From a virus, in the IMG/VR virus record IMGVR_UViG_3300044797_000065, positions 1 through 22,634 of that record: a stretch of 22,634 nucleotides of DNA, one strand, 5' to 3'. The notes under the pieces were generated by a model, which saw only the letters and a list, made by a program, of their open reading frames with translations, was not told where the DNA came from and did no database searches. The translations under genes were made by a program, and so were the position numbers. Within the stretch, counting starts at the first letter, position 1, and every line of letters begins with the position of its first letter. Positions 1 to 6,550 of the stretch are shown here, piece by piece.

Positions 1-1074
1 AGTCATGCTGAAGGGAATGTGTTGATCCATGCTAATCTTGCTTTGCAGCAAGTTCATCCTTTACTAGAGCAAGTAGAGAATCCCGAAGATAAAGTTGCTC
101 TTTACATTGGTACTATGTGTCATGATTTCGGTAAGAAAGCAGTCTTTGCCATCAGTCCTAAACATGGTCGTATAACTGCTTATGGGCATGAGAGTGCTGG
201 GGTTCCTATTGCTAATGATTTCCTTAAAAAGTACTTTCCTGAGTTTCAATATCCAATGCGTGAGAAGATTCTCCGATTGATTGAGTACCACATGAAACCA
301 CGAATGATGATGAAAGACGGTACATCAGATAAGAAGCTTAAGCTAATGTCTCTTGCTGTTAATACAAAGCTTCTCTATCTTCTTTCAACAGCAGATACTC
401 TTGGCCGAATTGCTGAAGATATGTCGGGATGTGAATTATTGGCAAAATTTAAAGCTGAGTGTGAACGGTTGGATATCTGGGGTAAGCCTTATGTTATTCC
501 AGGATCTGGATTCATGAGTAATCATGGGTATTCAAATGCTCGTTGGAATATTCTAATGCATGATGATCCTGAGACAAATGAGACAATGCAGGATTCAGAA
601 GAACTTATTATGAATGCAGTTCCACGATTCCAGTTGCTGCTTCTTGTTGGGGCTCCAGGTTCTGGAAAGTCTACAATACGTGAACAGCTTGTTAAGCAGT
701 CTCCTGATGTAGTTGTCATCTCAATGGATGATAGACGTAAAGAGCTTACTGGTGATGCAAATGATCAGACATTAAATTCTGAAGTGTTTGCTTGGCAGCA
801 ACGTGAACTTTATAAAGCAATGAAAGCTAAGAAGAATGTTATTGTTGATGCTACCAATACTACAAGAAAGTTGCGTAAGATTTTGTGGGATATTGGGCGT
901 AGATATGGTGCAGCAGTTGGTGCTTTCTATTGGGACTTACCTTTAGAAACTCTTTTAGCGCGTAATGCTTCACGAGAAAAACGAGTTCCTGATTCAGTTG
1001 TAAGACGTTTTTATAATACATTGGAATCTGTGATGCCTTGGGAAGCAGACAAAATCAAGATTTTCGATGCCTAA
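1..1074 (+). CDS. HD-domain / P-loop polynucleotide kinase-like protein (5' end outside window)
   Basis: The reading frame is open from base 1, so the gene starts upstream; 357 residues are visible. The first residues (SHAEGNVLIHANLAL) and the later CHDFGKK match the histidine and HD metal-binding motifs of the HD domain found in CCA-adding enzymes and phosphohydrolases. A linker follows, then a P-loop kinase domain with Walker A GAPGSGKST near visible residue 218, an MDDRRKEL segment and DATNTT, as in T4 Pnk-type AAA_33 kinases. The likely job is RNA or nucleotide end repair: kinase 5'-phosphorylation plus HD phosphohydrolase activity. With the HAD protein at 9334 and the RNA ligase at 20503 it fits a tRNA/RNA repair set. 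The domains are clear; the substrate is inferred. The missing N-terminus could hold a nucleotidyltransferase domain. Confidence 0.85.
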   Translation, partial: SHAEGNVLIHANLALQQVHPLLEQVENPEDKVALYIGTMCHDFGKKAVFAISPKHGRITAYGHESAGVPIANDFLKKYFPEFQYPMREKILRLIEYHMKPRMMMKDGTSDKKLKLMSLAVNTKLLYLLSTADTLGRIAEDMSGCELLAKFKAECERLDIWGKPYVIPGSGFMSNHGYSNARWNILMHDDPETNETMQDSEELIMNAVPRFQLLLLVGAPGSGKSTIREQLVKQSPDVVVISMDDRRKELTGDANDQTLNSEVFAWQQRELYKAMKAKKNVIVDATNTTRKLRKILWDIGRRYGAAVGAFYWDLPLETLLARNASREKRVPDSVVRRFYNTLESVMPWEADKIKIFDA

Positions 1075-1378
1075 ACCTCTGCAATTCTACATTGGTCAAA
1101 TCATACAATTTAATCCGTCTAACGATACTTATGCTGCAATACCTGGAGCTACTGCCAAAGTAACAGGACTAGATGCGTTACCTACTTATATAAGAATTAC
1201 ATGGGTAAATAATGCTTTGCGAAATGGGCAAGCCAATGGTGAGTATTATCCTTCTGATTTCAATACCAAATTTAAACCTTTAAAACCTCTTCTAAAGAAA
1301 GCCCTCAAACGTGGTCGAATAACCAATCTAGAATATTTAGAACTTCTTTCCCAAAAAACTCTTAAAAAAAAGCCTTGA
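1067..1378 (+). CDS. Tagged hypothetical protein without zinc finger
   Basis: 103 residues. The ATG overlaps the end of the kinase gene by 8 nt, so translation is probably coupled. The body (FYIGQIIQFNPSND, TAKVTGLDALPTYIRITWV) looks like a small beta-barrel or SH3-like fold and has no Cys pairs. The C-terminus carries the window-wide motif as TNLEYLELL followed by a lysine-rich tail. It is one of the clearest cases of the motif on a body unrelated to the zinc-finger family. The TGA stop lies inside the TTGACA -35 box of the next promoter. Function unknown. Confidence 0.8.
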   Translation: MPKPLQFYIGQIIQFNPSNDTYAAIPGATAKVTGLDALPTYIRITWVNNALRNGQANGEYYPSDFNTKFKPLKPLLKKALKRGRITNLEYLELLSQKTLKKKP

Positions 1379-1403
1379 CAAGATAACATTCTTCTGTTAT
1401 ATT
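1375..1403 (+). promoter_or_regulatory. Sigma70-type promoter with extended -10
   Basis: TTGACA at 1375-1380, 17-nt spacer, TATATT at 1398-1403, preceded by TG-T (extended -10). Transcription should start near 1410, exactly at the 5' arm of the inverted repeat in the following leader. The -35 overlaps the stop codon of the upstream gene. Confidence 0.8.
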
Positions 1404-1408
1404 TGAAG

Positions 1409-1479
1409 TGTAGATCAGAGGTCGCCTGAATAGGTCATCAATGTCTCAGGGTGATTGTGGAGCCAAGGACCAATCTACA
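1409..1479 (+). ncRNA. Candidate structured 5' leader (possible cis-regulatory RNA)
   Basis: Perfect 7-nt inverted repeat TGTAGAT (1409-1415) / ATCTACA (1473-1479) closes a 57-nt interior. Inside are GGTC (1420-1423) complementary to GACC (1468-1471), and CCTGA (1425-1429) complementary to TCAGG (1446-1450). A second GGTC at 1433-1436 offers an alternative pairing. The element begins at the predicted transcription start and ends 6 nt before a strong AAGGGAGG ribosome site (1486-1493). That layout resembles a riboswitch or autoregulatory leader, but I do not recognise a known class. Confidence 0.45.
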
Positions 1480-1498
1480 AATTTTAAGGGAGGATCAA

Positions 1499-1873
1499 AT
1501 GCCTAAAACAAAAAAGAAAGAAGTGTATTACTTTTATTGTCCTCACTGTGATGAACCAGTGAAGTTTGTGAACTATGATGAGATGACTGCACATATTAAT
1601 TTAGTTCATGCAACAGTTTATGAGAAAGCTTGCCGTGACGAGTATAGTTCAAAACTTCCTTATAATGGTAACAGAGAAGCGTATCAGGAAGATCAACGTC
1701 GCTTGAACACTCAGTTTCAGCGTGATCTCGAAGTCGAGCATGGCGTGGAAAATAACCCTAAGAGAGAAAAGCTATTTGATATCGCTTGGTCCCAGGGACA
1801 TTCGGCTGGTTATTCTGAAGTAGCTATACACTATGATGAAATGGTTGTACTAATTCAAGAACAGGGGGAATAA
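1499..1873 (+). CDS. Small protein with C2H2-type zinc finger
   Basis: 124 residues. The ATG at 1499 is chosen over an upstream GTG (1451) because AAGGGAGG sits 5 nt before it and the GTG lies inside the structured leader. After a lysine-rich start there is a zinc-finger-like CPHCDEP...H-x4-H (HINLVH). The middle is charged and helical, and the C-terminus contains AWSQGHSAGYSEV. It is the first gene of the operon driven by the 1375 promoter. A nucleic-acid-binding or adaptor role is inferred from the finger; no specific family recognised. Confidence 0.85.
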   Translation: MPKTKKKEVYYFYCPHCDEPVKFVNYDEMTAHINLVHATVYEKACRDEYSSKLPYNGNREAYQEDQRRLNTQFQRDLEVEHGVENNPKREKLFDIAWSQGHSAGYSEVAIHYDEMVVLIQEQGE

Positions 1874-1874
1874 T

Positions 1875-2258
1875 ATGTCTTACAATGATAGAGAATGGTT
1901 GGCTTTGCTTAAAGTCGGAGATAGAGTAATTTTTGGTGGATCAGCCTTAAATTCTGATCGTATTGGAACTATTGTGAGATTTACTAAGAATTTTATCATT
2001 GCTTCTCTTGATTCTGGAAATTCTGCCTATGAATACAAATTTCGTAAAGAATCTGGACATGAAACAGGTGGTGGGTATCATCGTTCTTTTTTACGAGAAG
2101 CAACTAAAGAGCGAGTTGATGCTATTAAGTTGGATTATCTTCGCTATCGTGTTAAAAGTCTTTTCCATGATAAGATCGACTGGGATACTGTTCCTCTTGA
2201 AACTCTTGAGCAGCTTAAAGAGATTGGTAAAGCTTTTTTGAAAAAGGAAAAAGTTTAA
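1875..2258 (+). CDS. Hypothetical protein with SH3/KOW-like N-terminus
   Basis: 127 residues, starting one base after the upstream stop, with a GGGGGAATAAT ribosome site. The N-terminal half (LKVGDRVIFGG, DRIGTIVRFTKNFIIASL) has the pattern of a small SH3- or KOW-like barrel. The C-terminal half is helical and charged and ends with FLKKEKV. No catalytic motif. Function unknown. Confidence 0.8.
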   Translation: MSYNDREWLALLKVGDRVIFGGSALNSDRIGTIVRFTKNFIIASLDSGNSAYEYKFRKESGHETGGGYHRSFLREATKERVDAIKLDYLRYRVKSLFHDKIDWDTVPLETLEQLKEIGKAFLKKEKV

Positions 2259-2259
2259 A

Positions 2260-2361
2260 ATGAATAGACTGCTTTGTTTTCTTCTTGGTCATAAACCCAA
2301 CGTAGCTGAGAAACTAACTCAGTATAGCTGGCATTATGTCTGTGGAAGGTGCAAGAGGTAA
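2260..2361 (+). CDS. DUF1660-like mini protein
   Basis: 33 residues. It starts with MNRLLCFLLGHKPN and ends with YVCGRCKR: a short hydrophobic start, a GHK motif and a terminal CxxC. This resembles the very short prophage proteins of the DUF1660 type, which probably bind one zinc ion. It lies between two tightly spaced genes and its AAGAGG end doubles as the ribosome site for the next gene. Short, but family resemblance and spacing support it. Confidence 0.7.
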   Translation: MNRLLCFLLGHKPNVAEKLTQYSWHYVCGRCKR

Positions 2362-2362
2362 T

Positions 2363-3112
2363 ATGACTCCTAAAGAAGCAAAAGCTTTGAAGCCTCTTTC
2401 GGTGGCTGCTTTGCAATGCCCTGTTTGCAAGCGTTTATATCTTGCTCCAGATAAAGCGGCTACTTGTACCAAGAAGTGTGGATGGAAGGCTTATCTTTCT
2501 GATTTGGCTAATCGCAAAGAGACAACTCGTAAAGCAAATATGGATTGGGTTAGGCTTAATGCTACTTCACCTAGCCATGCTATTAAGCTTCTAATTCAAT
2601 ACACTAAAACATTAGGTATCACCCTTTCATTCACTGCATATCCTAGTTATTTTTATGACATTTCCAATAGTCATAATGCTCCTATTGGATTTGTGACAAA
2701 TTGGTGGGGCAAAGATAAAGAGAAAGGAAAAGATTTACCTTCTTCTTATCCAGGTTTTTCAGGTAATTGGGTTGGAACGATTCGTGGACAATGTCCTTAT
2801 AGAGGTTGTTGGAAGAAAAATGAACCTGATTTAAATTGTTTGTTTGAGCATATTGTAAATGGTTTTAGTTCTGGGACTGGATGTCCTGCTCAAAATTTCC
2901 ATATTGGGGGGCAGTTCTATTTATATGATTTCCCAAAGATGATGACAAAGGGTGGTCTTATCTCTACTTTACTTGAACTTCGTCCAGGTATTCCGAATTT
3001 AAAAGCAATAGAGATTGCATGTGAGCTTTCCCCTAAGCTAATTATTTCCGCAGCAAAAGTAAAAAATCCAGATAGGTTTGAAATTAGTCATTATTTACCA
3101 GATGGGTATTAA
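2363..3112 (+). CDS. Hypothetical Cys-rich protein
   Basis: 249 residues from the ATG at 2363; an upstream in-frame ATG (2336) overlaps the previous gene and has no better ribosome site. An N-terminal zinc ribbon is visible as CPVC near residue 23 and CTKKC about 20 residues later. The middle is aromatic and rich in glycine and tryptophan, with more Cys (CPYRGC, GTGCPAQNF). The C-terminus is ordinary globular sequence. No recognised enzyme motif. It is the largest unassigned gene in this part of the window. Confidence 0.85.
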   Translation: MTPKEAKALKPLSVAALQCPVCKRLYLAPDKAATCTKKCGWKAYLSDLANRKETTRKANMDWVRLNATSPSHAIKLLIQYTKTLGITLSFTAYPSYFYDISNSHNAPIGFVTNWWGKDKEKGKDLPSSYPGFSGNWVGTIRGQCPYRGCWKKNEPDLNCLFEHIVNGFSSGTGCPAQNFHIGGQFYLYDFPKMMTKGGLISTLLELRPGIPNLKAIEIACELSPKLIISAAKVKNPDRFEISHYLPDGY

Positions 3113-3113
3113 T

Positions 3114-3299
3114 ATGGATGAACGACAAATAGAAGATCAGCTTCATACACTTCAATCAGACTTATATGATTTACATAATGAGTTAGAAAGTAATCTTTCA
3201 GAGCAAGAAGAACTTCGCAGTATGGAACGTTCGCTTAGACAAGATATTGAAGCTTTAGAAGATGAGATTGATGAATTGGAAGAAGGTAACGATGACTAA
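3114..3299 (+). CDS. Small acidic coiled-coil protein
   Basis: 61 residues, starting 2 nt after the upstream stop. Almost the whole chain is a heptad-like helix (DQLHTLQSDLYDLHNELE, then IEALEDEIDELEEG), strongly acidic, so a coiled-coil dimer is expected. No catalytic residues. The end overlaps the next gene by 8 nt. Possibly a scaffold or inhibitor; no function assigned. Confidence 0.8.
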   Translation: MDERQIEDQLHTLQSDLYDLHNELESNLSEQEELRSMERSLRQDIEALEDEIDELEEGNDD

Positions 3300-3471
3300 A
3301 TGGGAGTGCATCGAGATCGGTTGGTACACCAGTAAACTTGGTGGTATATGCAAAGAGCAAACAGGTAAATGGCATTGTTATCCTATGGATACAAAGGTTG
3401 GTATCCCTTCTTCTATTTCGTTTAAGTCATTAGCTTCTGCTAAAGCTTGGTTTGAAAAGAAAGGTAAATAA
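3292..3471 (+). CDS. Small hypothetical protein
   Basis: 59 residues from the ATG at 3292, overlapping the coiled-coil gene by 8 nt. The sequence (WECIEIGWYTSKLGGICKE, KWHCYPMDTK) suggests a small beta-sheet domain with one helix (FKSLASAKAWFEKKGK). It looks like the short AP2/integrase-arm-like or 'WECIE' phage proteins, but I cannot place it. Function unknown. Confidence 0.75.
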   Translation: MTKWECIEIGWYTSKLGGICKEQTGKWHCYPMDTKVGIPSSISFKSLASAKAWFEKKGK

Positions 3472-3472
3472 A

Positions 3473-3565
3473 ATGAAAGTGCTTGATCCTGTATCAGTTG
3501 CACAAGCTCTAGCTAAGGCATTTGTACGCCAATGTCAGAAAGCTATTGATGACGTAGAAAGATAA
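3473..3565 (+). CDS. Very small hypothetical protein
   Basis: 30 residues, with ATG 2 nt after the upstream stop and a GGTAAATAAA leader. The sequence is one amphipathic helix (VSVAQALAKAFVRQCQKAID). Coding status rests on tight spacing on both sides (2 nt to the next ATG) and protein-like composition. Confidence 0.55.
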   Translation: MKVLDPVSVAQALAKAFVRQCQKAIDDVER

Positions 3566-3567
3566 CA

Positions 3568-3795
3568 ATGGTTCGAAGTTGGGAAGTTTATTCAGGTAGA
3601 AAGAAAAGTATTATGCTCAAGATGCATTATAGTATCATTGATGAATCTTATTTATGGACATGGAATAAGAAATGGTTGAAAGGTTTTTTGGATAGCAAAC
3701 TAATAACTAACCTTGAGTATTTGGAAGGTATAAAGCTATTAAAGGAGGTCCAAAGGGAAGGTAAGAATCCAAGTCACAAGAAGTTGCCATTGTAG
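3568..3795 (+). CDS. Tagged hypothetical protein without zinc finger
   Basis: 75 residues, with no Cys. The N-terminal part (RSWEVYSGRKKS, IIDESYLWTWNKKW) is basic and aromatic. The tag motif occurs as LITNLEYLEGI about 24 residues before the end, followed by a basic tail, so the motif need not be strictly terminal. The segment before it (KGFLDSKLITNLEYLE) is like the one at 16530 (HKNKLISNLKYLEL). Function unknown. Confidence 0.75.
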   Translation: MVRSWEVYSGRKKSIMLKMHYSIIDESYLWTWNKKWLKGFLDSKLITNLEYLEGIKLLKEVQREGKNPSHKKLPL

Positions 3796-3912
3796 GTTAC
3801 AATACCCAGGAATAGGGTTAGGATGAGATTTTAGGTAGGTAAAGATAGAAAGGTGTTGTCAAGTAAGAAAGAATAATAGATGCGTTATAATCGTTATTTA
3901 GAGGGGTGTACA

Positions 3913-4074
3913 ATGAACTATCTTAAACGTTTCGTGGTCGGCTTAATAAGTTTACCTGTTTTTGCTTTATTAGCGGTATTTGTCGCTGCTTGTTTTATAC
4001 TCGCTATACCAGTTGCTCTAATTGGTATGCCCATTGTTTTTGTGCACGATTTAGGGAAAGATTTAATAGGCTAA
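3913..4074 (+). CDS. Small membrane protein
   Basis: 53 residues. The ATG at 3913 is preferred over 3880 because GAGGGG lies 6 nt upstream. After a short basic start (NYLKRF) a long hydrophobic stretch (residues 9-46) forms one or two transmembrane segments, ending with VHDLGKDLIG. The 117-nt gap before it holds no gene I can support, only a TATAAT at 3886 without a proper -35. Membrane location is likely; the role is unknown. Confidence 0.7.
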   Translation: MNYLKRFVVGLISLPVFALLAVFVAACFILAIPVALIGMPIVFVHDLGKDLIG

Positions 4075-4075
4075 T

Positions 4076-4252
4076 GTGGAACACAATCATAAAAGTGTCT
4101 TCTTTAATTTAGTAGCGAATAGCAAGGATCTGCATTATGAGGATAAGCTTAAGGTTTTAGAATTTGCAGCCAATGAATTCTTACGTCAAGATGATAACCT
4201 TTGTTATTTAGAAACGAGATACCTTATGAAAGAATTATATGATGAAAGATAA
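4076..4252 (+). CDS. Tagged small protein, GTG start
   Basis: 58 residues starting with GTG at 4076, directly after the upstream stop. The ATG at 4074 runs into a stop after 12 codons, so GTG is the only useful start. The body (HNHKSVFFNLVANSKD, YEDKLKVLEFAANEFL) is helical and lacks Cys. The C-terminus is the tag, DDNLCYLETRYLMKEL. The final YDE codons contain the ATG of the next gene (4239). It was found by following the tag rather than by ORF length. Confidence 0.7.
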   Translation: MEHNHKSVFFNLVANSKDLHYEDKLKVLEFAANEFLRQDDNLCYLETRYLMKELYDER

Positions 4253-4445
4253 CTTTCCTTGTAAATGTGGGCACTACTTTGTAGAACATGAGCGTGGTAA
4301 ATGGCCTGAATTTAGAGAAGATAAAGATATGCAAAACGGGTGTTTTGTCACTGTAGATTTATTGGGAGCATATTGTCCCTGTATGGAATATAAACCCGAT
4401 AATTTAAAATATTTGGAAAAGATATATGAATCTAAACATAGATAA
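4239..4445 (+). CDS. Tagged zinc-finger protein
   Basis: 68 residues; the start may be 4239 or 4242 (ATGATG). Head FPCKCGHYFVEH is the type form C-x-C-G-H-x4-H. A second Cys set follows (NGCFV, YCPCMEY), consistent with a bound zinc. The tag is PDNLKYLEKIYESKHR. The next gene's ATG lies in the IYE codons (ATA TAT GAA). This is the best template for the family. No enzymatic residues; adaptor or nucleic-acid binding is inferred only. Confidence 0.85.
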   Translation: MMKDNFPCKCGHYFVEHERGKWPEFREDKDMQNGCFVTVDLLGAYCPCMEYKPDNLKYLEKIYESKHR

Positions 4446-4656
4446 GAATTTTCCTTGCAAGCTTTGCAATCATCCAGCAAGAGCCCATTTCACAAGTATT
4501 GTAGAAAGGGGACTGGAAGATATTTGTGGGTATTGTATGGCTAATGCAATTGAATCTTTTTATGATGCTCTGGAACGAAATAAGTTTATCAGTTTAGCCG
4601 TTCATAATTTTGATGGGGATAATTTGAAGTATTTAGAAGATAAGCATGACTACTAA
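4426..4656 (+). CDS. Tagged zinc-finger protein
   Basis: 76 residues, overlapping the previous gene by 20 nt; the start codon is embedded in its tag. Head FPCKLCNHPARAH, a second pair ICGYC near residue 34, then a helical middle and the tag GDNLKYLEDKHDY. Its own HD codons (CAT GAC) contain the ATG of the next gene at 4646. Function unknown. Confidence 0.85.
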   Translation: MNLNIDKNFPCKLCNHPARAHFTSIVERGLEDICGYCMANAIESFYDALERNKFISLAVHNFDGDNLKYLEDKHDY

Positions 4657-4813
4657 AGAAGAATGCCAGCATACACATGGTCAAGAGAAAAGTTTTGAAA
4701 CAGAGCATTTTATCATTGTAGTGTGTCGTTGTTTTCGCTGCCAAAAATTCATTAGTGCCAGATCTACCGTCAAAGTAGTAAAGACTGGACAGGAGCTTAA
4801 AAATAACCCTTGA
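4646..4813 (+). CDS. Small zinc-ribbon protein
   Basis: 55 residues. The ATG sits in the last codons of the previous tag (11-nt overlap). Cys and His residues (ECQHTHG, VCRCFRCQKF) suggest a zinc ribbon. There is no tag. The stop codon TGA lies inside the TTGACT -35 box of the next promoter, so gene end and promoter are fused. Confidence 0.65.
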   Translation: MTTKEECQHTHGQEKSFETEHFIIVVCRCFRCQKFISARSTVKVVKTGQELKNNP

Positions 4814-4838
4814 CTTTAGTAGATAAGTATGTTATACT
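4810..4838 (+). promoter_or_regulatory. Extended -10 promoter, predicted leaderless transcript
   Basis: TTGACT 4810-4815, 17-nt spacer, TATACT 4833-4838 preceded by TGT. The spacer TTTAGTAGATAAGTATG is repeated exactly at 5384-5400. The next ATG (4844) is only 5 nt past the -10 box, so RNA should begin at about the start codon. Confidence 0.8.
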
Positions 4839-4843
4839 GTAGT

Positions 4844-5080
4844 ATGAATAAAATCGAAATCAATCACGAAGAATATCAGAAGACCCTGCAGAGCAAAAAC
4901 ATTGCAGAGCTGCGCTTCATTATCAAGGATGCTCATGAGGCTGAACGGGCTATGCCTAATGGCCCTAAAGCTGGGTATTACCTAGATGAGATAAGCTATG
5001 CTTCAATGGAGTTGGCTAAACGGGCAAGAATTGCTGAGGAGAATTGGAAGTTACAAGAGATGGAAGAGGAGGCAATCTAA
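4844..5080 (+). CDS. Conserved phage-type hypothetical protein
   Basis: 78 residues. The ATG at 4844 is preferred over 4829, which lies upstream of the expected RNA 5' end. The segment AELRFIIKDAHEAERAM, then NGPKAGYYLDEISYASMELA, resembles a small hypothetical protein common in tailed phages; I know no function for it. The chain is mostly helical and ends in EEEAI. No Shine-Dalgarno lies upstream, consistent with leaderless initiation. Confidence 0.85.
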   Translation: MNKIEINHEEYQKTLQSKNIAELRFIIKDAHEAERAMPNGPKAGYYLDEISYASMELAKRARIAEENWKLQEMEEEAI

Positions 5081-5364
5081 TGGCTAATTTACAGGCTGTA
5101 AAGCGTGGAAACGATTACTACTGTAAACCTTGTAATGAGATGTTATCGGTTGGTGGTTGGGGCCGTCGTCGTATTCCTTTGGGATTTGGATTCGCTGGCA
5201 GAGGATTCCAGGTTGATTTTGTAGAGATCAAAACGGTGATGGGGTATTGCTCTAAATGCAAAGGTGATGGACATTTTGATTTGCCTAGCCGTAAGCCTAA
5301 GATTGTTACCAGATTCCCTCGTAAAATCAATAACAAATTGAATAAAGTCTTAGTTGGAAAATAG
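5080..5364 (+). CDS. Small zinc-ribbon protein
   Basis: 94 residues, with the ATG at 5080 following GAGGAGG and overlapping the upstream stop by 1 nt. Two Cys pairs, YYCKPCNEM and YCSKCKGDG, about 40 residues apart frame a glycine-rich, basic loop (GGWGRRRIPLGFGFAGRG). This forms a probable zinc ribbon. The C-terminus is strongly basic (RFPRKINNKLNKVLVGK), suggesting nucleic-acid binding. No tag. Confidence 0.8.
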   Translation: MANLQAVKRGNDYYCKPCNEMLSVGGWGRRRIPLGFGFAGRGFQVDFVEIKTVMGYCSKCKGDGHFDLPSRKPKIVTRFPRKINNKLNKVLVGK

Positions 5365-5378
5365 GGCCTATAGACCCA

Positions 5379-5407
5379 TTGCATTTAGTAGATAAGTATG
5401 ATAGACT
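5379..5407 (+). promoter_or_regulatory. Extended -10 promoter with repeated spacer sequence
   Basis: TTGCAT 5379-5384, 17-nt spacer, TAGACT 5402-5407 preceded by TGA. TAGATAAGTATGATAGACT here is identical to 6357-6375. An ATG at 5413, 5 nt beyond the -10, could be read leaderless. Confidence 0.65.
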
Positions 5408-5436
5408 TAATTATGAAAGAGATCAAGGGAGGCAAT

Positions 5437-5793
5437 ATGAAAGAGGCATTGGAAACTTATCTCGAAGCGATCAAGAAAGATTATCTGCGTGATGTTCATC
5501 CCCCTGTTACCGATGGCGATGTGATTAAAGAACAAGTTCGTGGTGAAATGATTGTCAAATTTTTTAGTGGTCTTACTTTTGAAATGGGCAGCAAATATAT
5601 CAAAGTGATTACTTCTCATGGTGAAGCATCTCGCTCAGTTCACTCTTTCATTGTTCGGGAAGATGGACCCAAATTCAAGAAAGGTGACATTCTTAAAGCG
5701 GCTACCTTTAAAGCTCCTGCACTTAATCAGGCTCGTGGAAACATCTTTGGAACGTACCACACCAGCTGGACTGGTGCGGATTATCTACGCTAA
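5437..5793 (+). CDS. Hypothetical protein
   Basis: 118 residues from the ATG at 5437, which has AAGGGAGG 4 nt upstream. In-frame ATGs at 5413 and 5398 would add 8 or 13 residues; 5413 would be a leaderless start from the promoter just upstream, so two start sites are possible. The N-terminus is helical (EALETYLEAIKKDYL). The remainder has beta-rich stretches (KYIKVITSHG, VHSFIVRE, KKGDILKAATFKAPA) and ends TSWTGADYLR. Function unknown; it resembles small phage proteins that follow early promoters. Confidence 0.8.
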   Translation: MKEALETYLEAIKKDYLRDVHPPVTDGDVIKEQVRGEMIVKFFSGLTFEMGSKYIKVITSHGEASRSVHSFIVREDGPKFKKGDILKAATFKAPALNQARGNIFGTYHTSWTGADYLR

Positions 5794-5802
5794 GGGGAAT
5801 TT

Positions 5803-5907
5803 ATGCTAACTAAACAACAAGAATTAGAATGGCAGTGGGAATTGATGATACTCGATTTGATGGAGGCTTCAAAGAAAGCTTTGCAAACTGTGGGGAGGAA
5901 GATCTAA
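5803..5907 (+). CDS. Very small hypothetical protein
   Basis: 34 residues, with AAGGGGAA 6 nt upstream of the ATG. A single helix with Trp and Met residues (ELEWQWELMILDLMEA) and a basic end (GRKI). The GGGGAGG coding its end also serves as ribosome site for the next gene, whose ATG overlaps the stop by 1 nt. Confidence 0.6.
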   Translation: MLTKQQELEWQWELMILDLMEASKKALQTVGRKI

Positions 5908-6338
5908 TGTCAACCAAACAACAAATTAAAGAAAGGGTTTTGAATGTCTTCAATGTGTCCTTTCATAATGGGCTTATGGCTGAAGAGGTGTTCCCTCTTT
6001 ATGAAGAGCTTTATGGTGCTACTTCTCGCAGTAATTCGATTCACACCACGTTGAGCCAATTAACCAAAGAAGGGCACCTTATTGTAGTGGGTAAAAAGAC
6101 CTCTCCAATTACTCACAAAACTGTCAATGTTTGGAATCTGAATGATCGTTCAGCTGCTCCTGTGGTTAAGCAGCTTGAACTCAAGCTTACTGGTAAGCAG
6201 CTCCAGGATGAGCTGAATATGCTGCGCTTGAAGAACAAGACCTTAGAGGTTACGAATTTGCATTTGCTTGGTGTGATTGAGCATGTTCGCGCTGAGCTTC
6301 AAACTGAAGTGGAACGCCAAGTTGGAGCTGGATTATAA
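5907..6338 (+). CDS. Winged-helix-like protein with C-terminal coiled coil
   Basis: 143 residues from the ATG at 5907 behind GGGGAGG; a start at 5829 would run through the 5803 gene. Residues 1-60 (IKERVLNVFNVS, GLMAEEVFPLYEELYG, HTTLSQLTKEGHLIVVGKK) have the helix-helix-helix-wing pattern of a winged helix, with the recognition helix near SIHTTLSQL. Residues 90-140 form a long helix (LQDELNMLRLKNKTLEVTN). A DNA-binding regulator is plausible; specificity is unknown. Confidence 0.8.
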   Translation: MSTKQQIKERVLNVFNVSFHNGLMAEEVFPLYEELYGATSRSNSIHTTLSQLTKEGHLIVVGKKTSPITHKTVNVWNLNDRSAAPVVKQLELKLTGKQLQDELNMLRLKNKTLEVTNLHLLGVIEHVRAELQTEVERQVGAGL

Positions 6339-6346
6339 AAAAGCCC

Positions 6347-6375
6347 TTGACAAGACTAGATAAGTATGATAGACT
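6347..6375 (+). promoter_or_regulatory. Extended -10 promoter, predicted leaderless transcript
   Basis: TTGACA 6347-6352, 17-nt spacer, TAGACT 6370-6375 preceded by TGA. It shares a 19-nt identical block with 5389-5407. The next ATG (6382) is 6 nt past the -10 box. Confidence 0.75.
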
Positions 6376-6381
6376 AAATAT

Positions 6382-6549
6382 ATGAAAACATTAAACTTCA
6401 GAGTTGGGGATTCAGTCTGGGTGTCTCGTGGAACCAACAACTATTATAAGGTTGGCTGGATTGTTGAAATCGATTTAGCTTCTTTTAAAGTGGAACACTC
6501 GGATGGCAGCACTCATTGGTATGATGGTAAACGATTAGAGAGGTGCTAA
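6382..6549 (+). CDS. Small SH3-like protein
   Basis: 55 residues. No Shine-Dalgarno fits, but the predicted RNA 5' end coincides with the ATG. The sequence (FRVGDSVWVSRGTNNYYKVG, WIVEIDLASFKVEHSDG, THWYDGKRLE) has the strand pattern of a small SH3/Tudor-like barrel. No tag and no Cys pair. Function unknown. Confidence 0.7.
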   Translation: MKTLNFRVGDSVWVSRGTNNYYKVGWIVEIDLASFKVEHSDGSTHWYDGKRLERC

Positions 6550-6550
6550 A

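Noticed and set aside
1999-2241. 80-codon frame inside the 1875-2258 gene
   Set aside because: Shifted-frame shadow rich in Leu/Ile; the 1875 frame has a ribosome site and exact spacing to its neighbours.
3856-3891. TTGTCA and TATAAT before the 3913 gene as a promoter
   Set aside because: The spacing is 24 nt, no TGn precedes the -10 and no other -35 fits, unlike the local promoter class.
5365-5378. GGGCCTATAGACCC as a terminator hairpin
   Set aside because: Only a three-base-pair GC stem with mismatches and no T-run; no convincing intrinsic terminator was found anywhere in the window.
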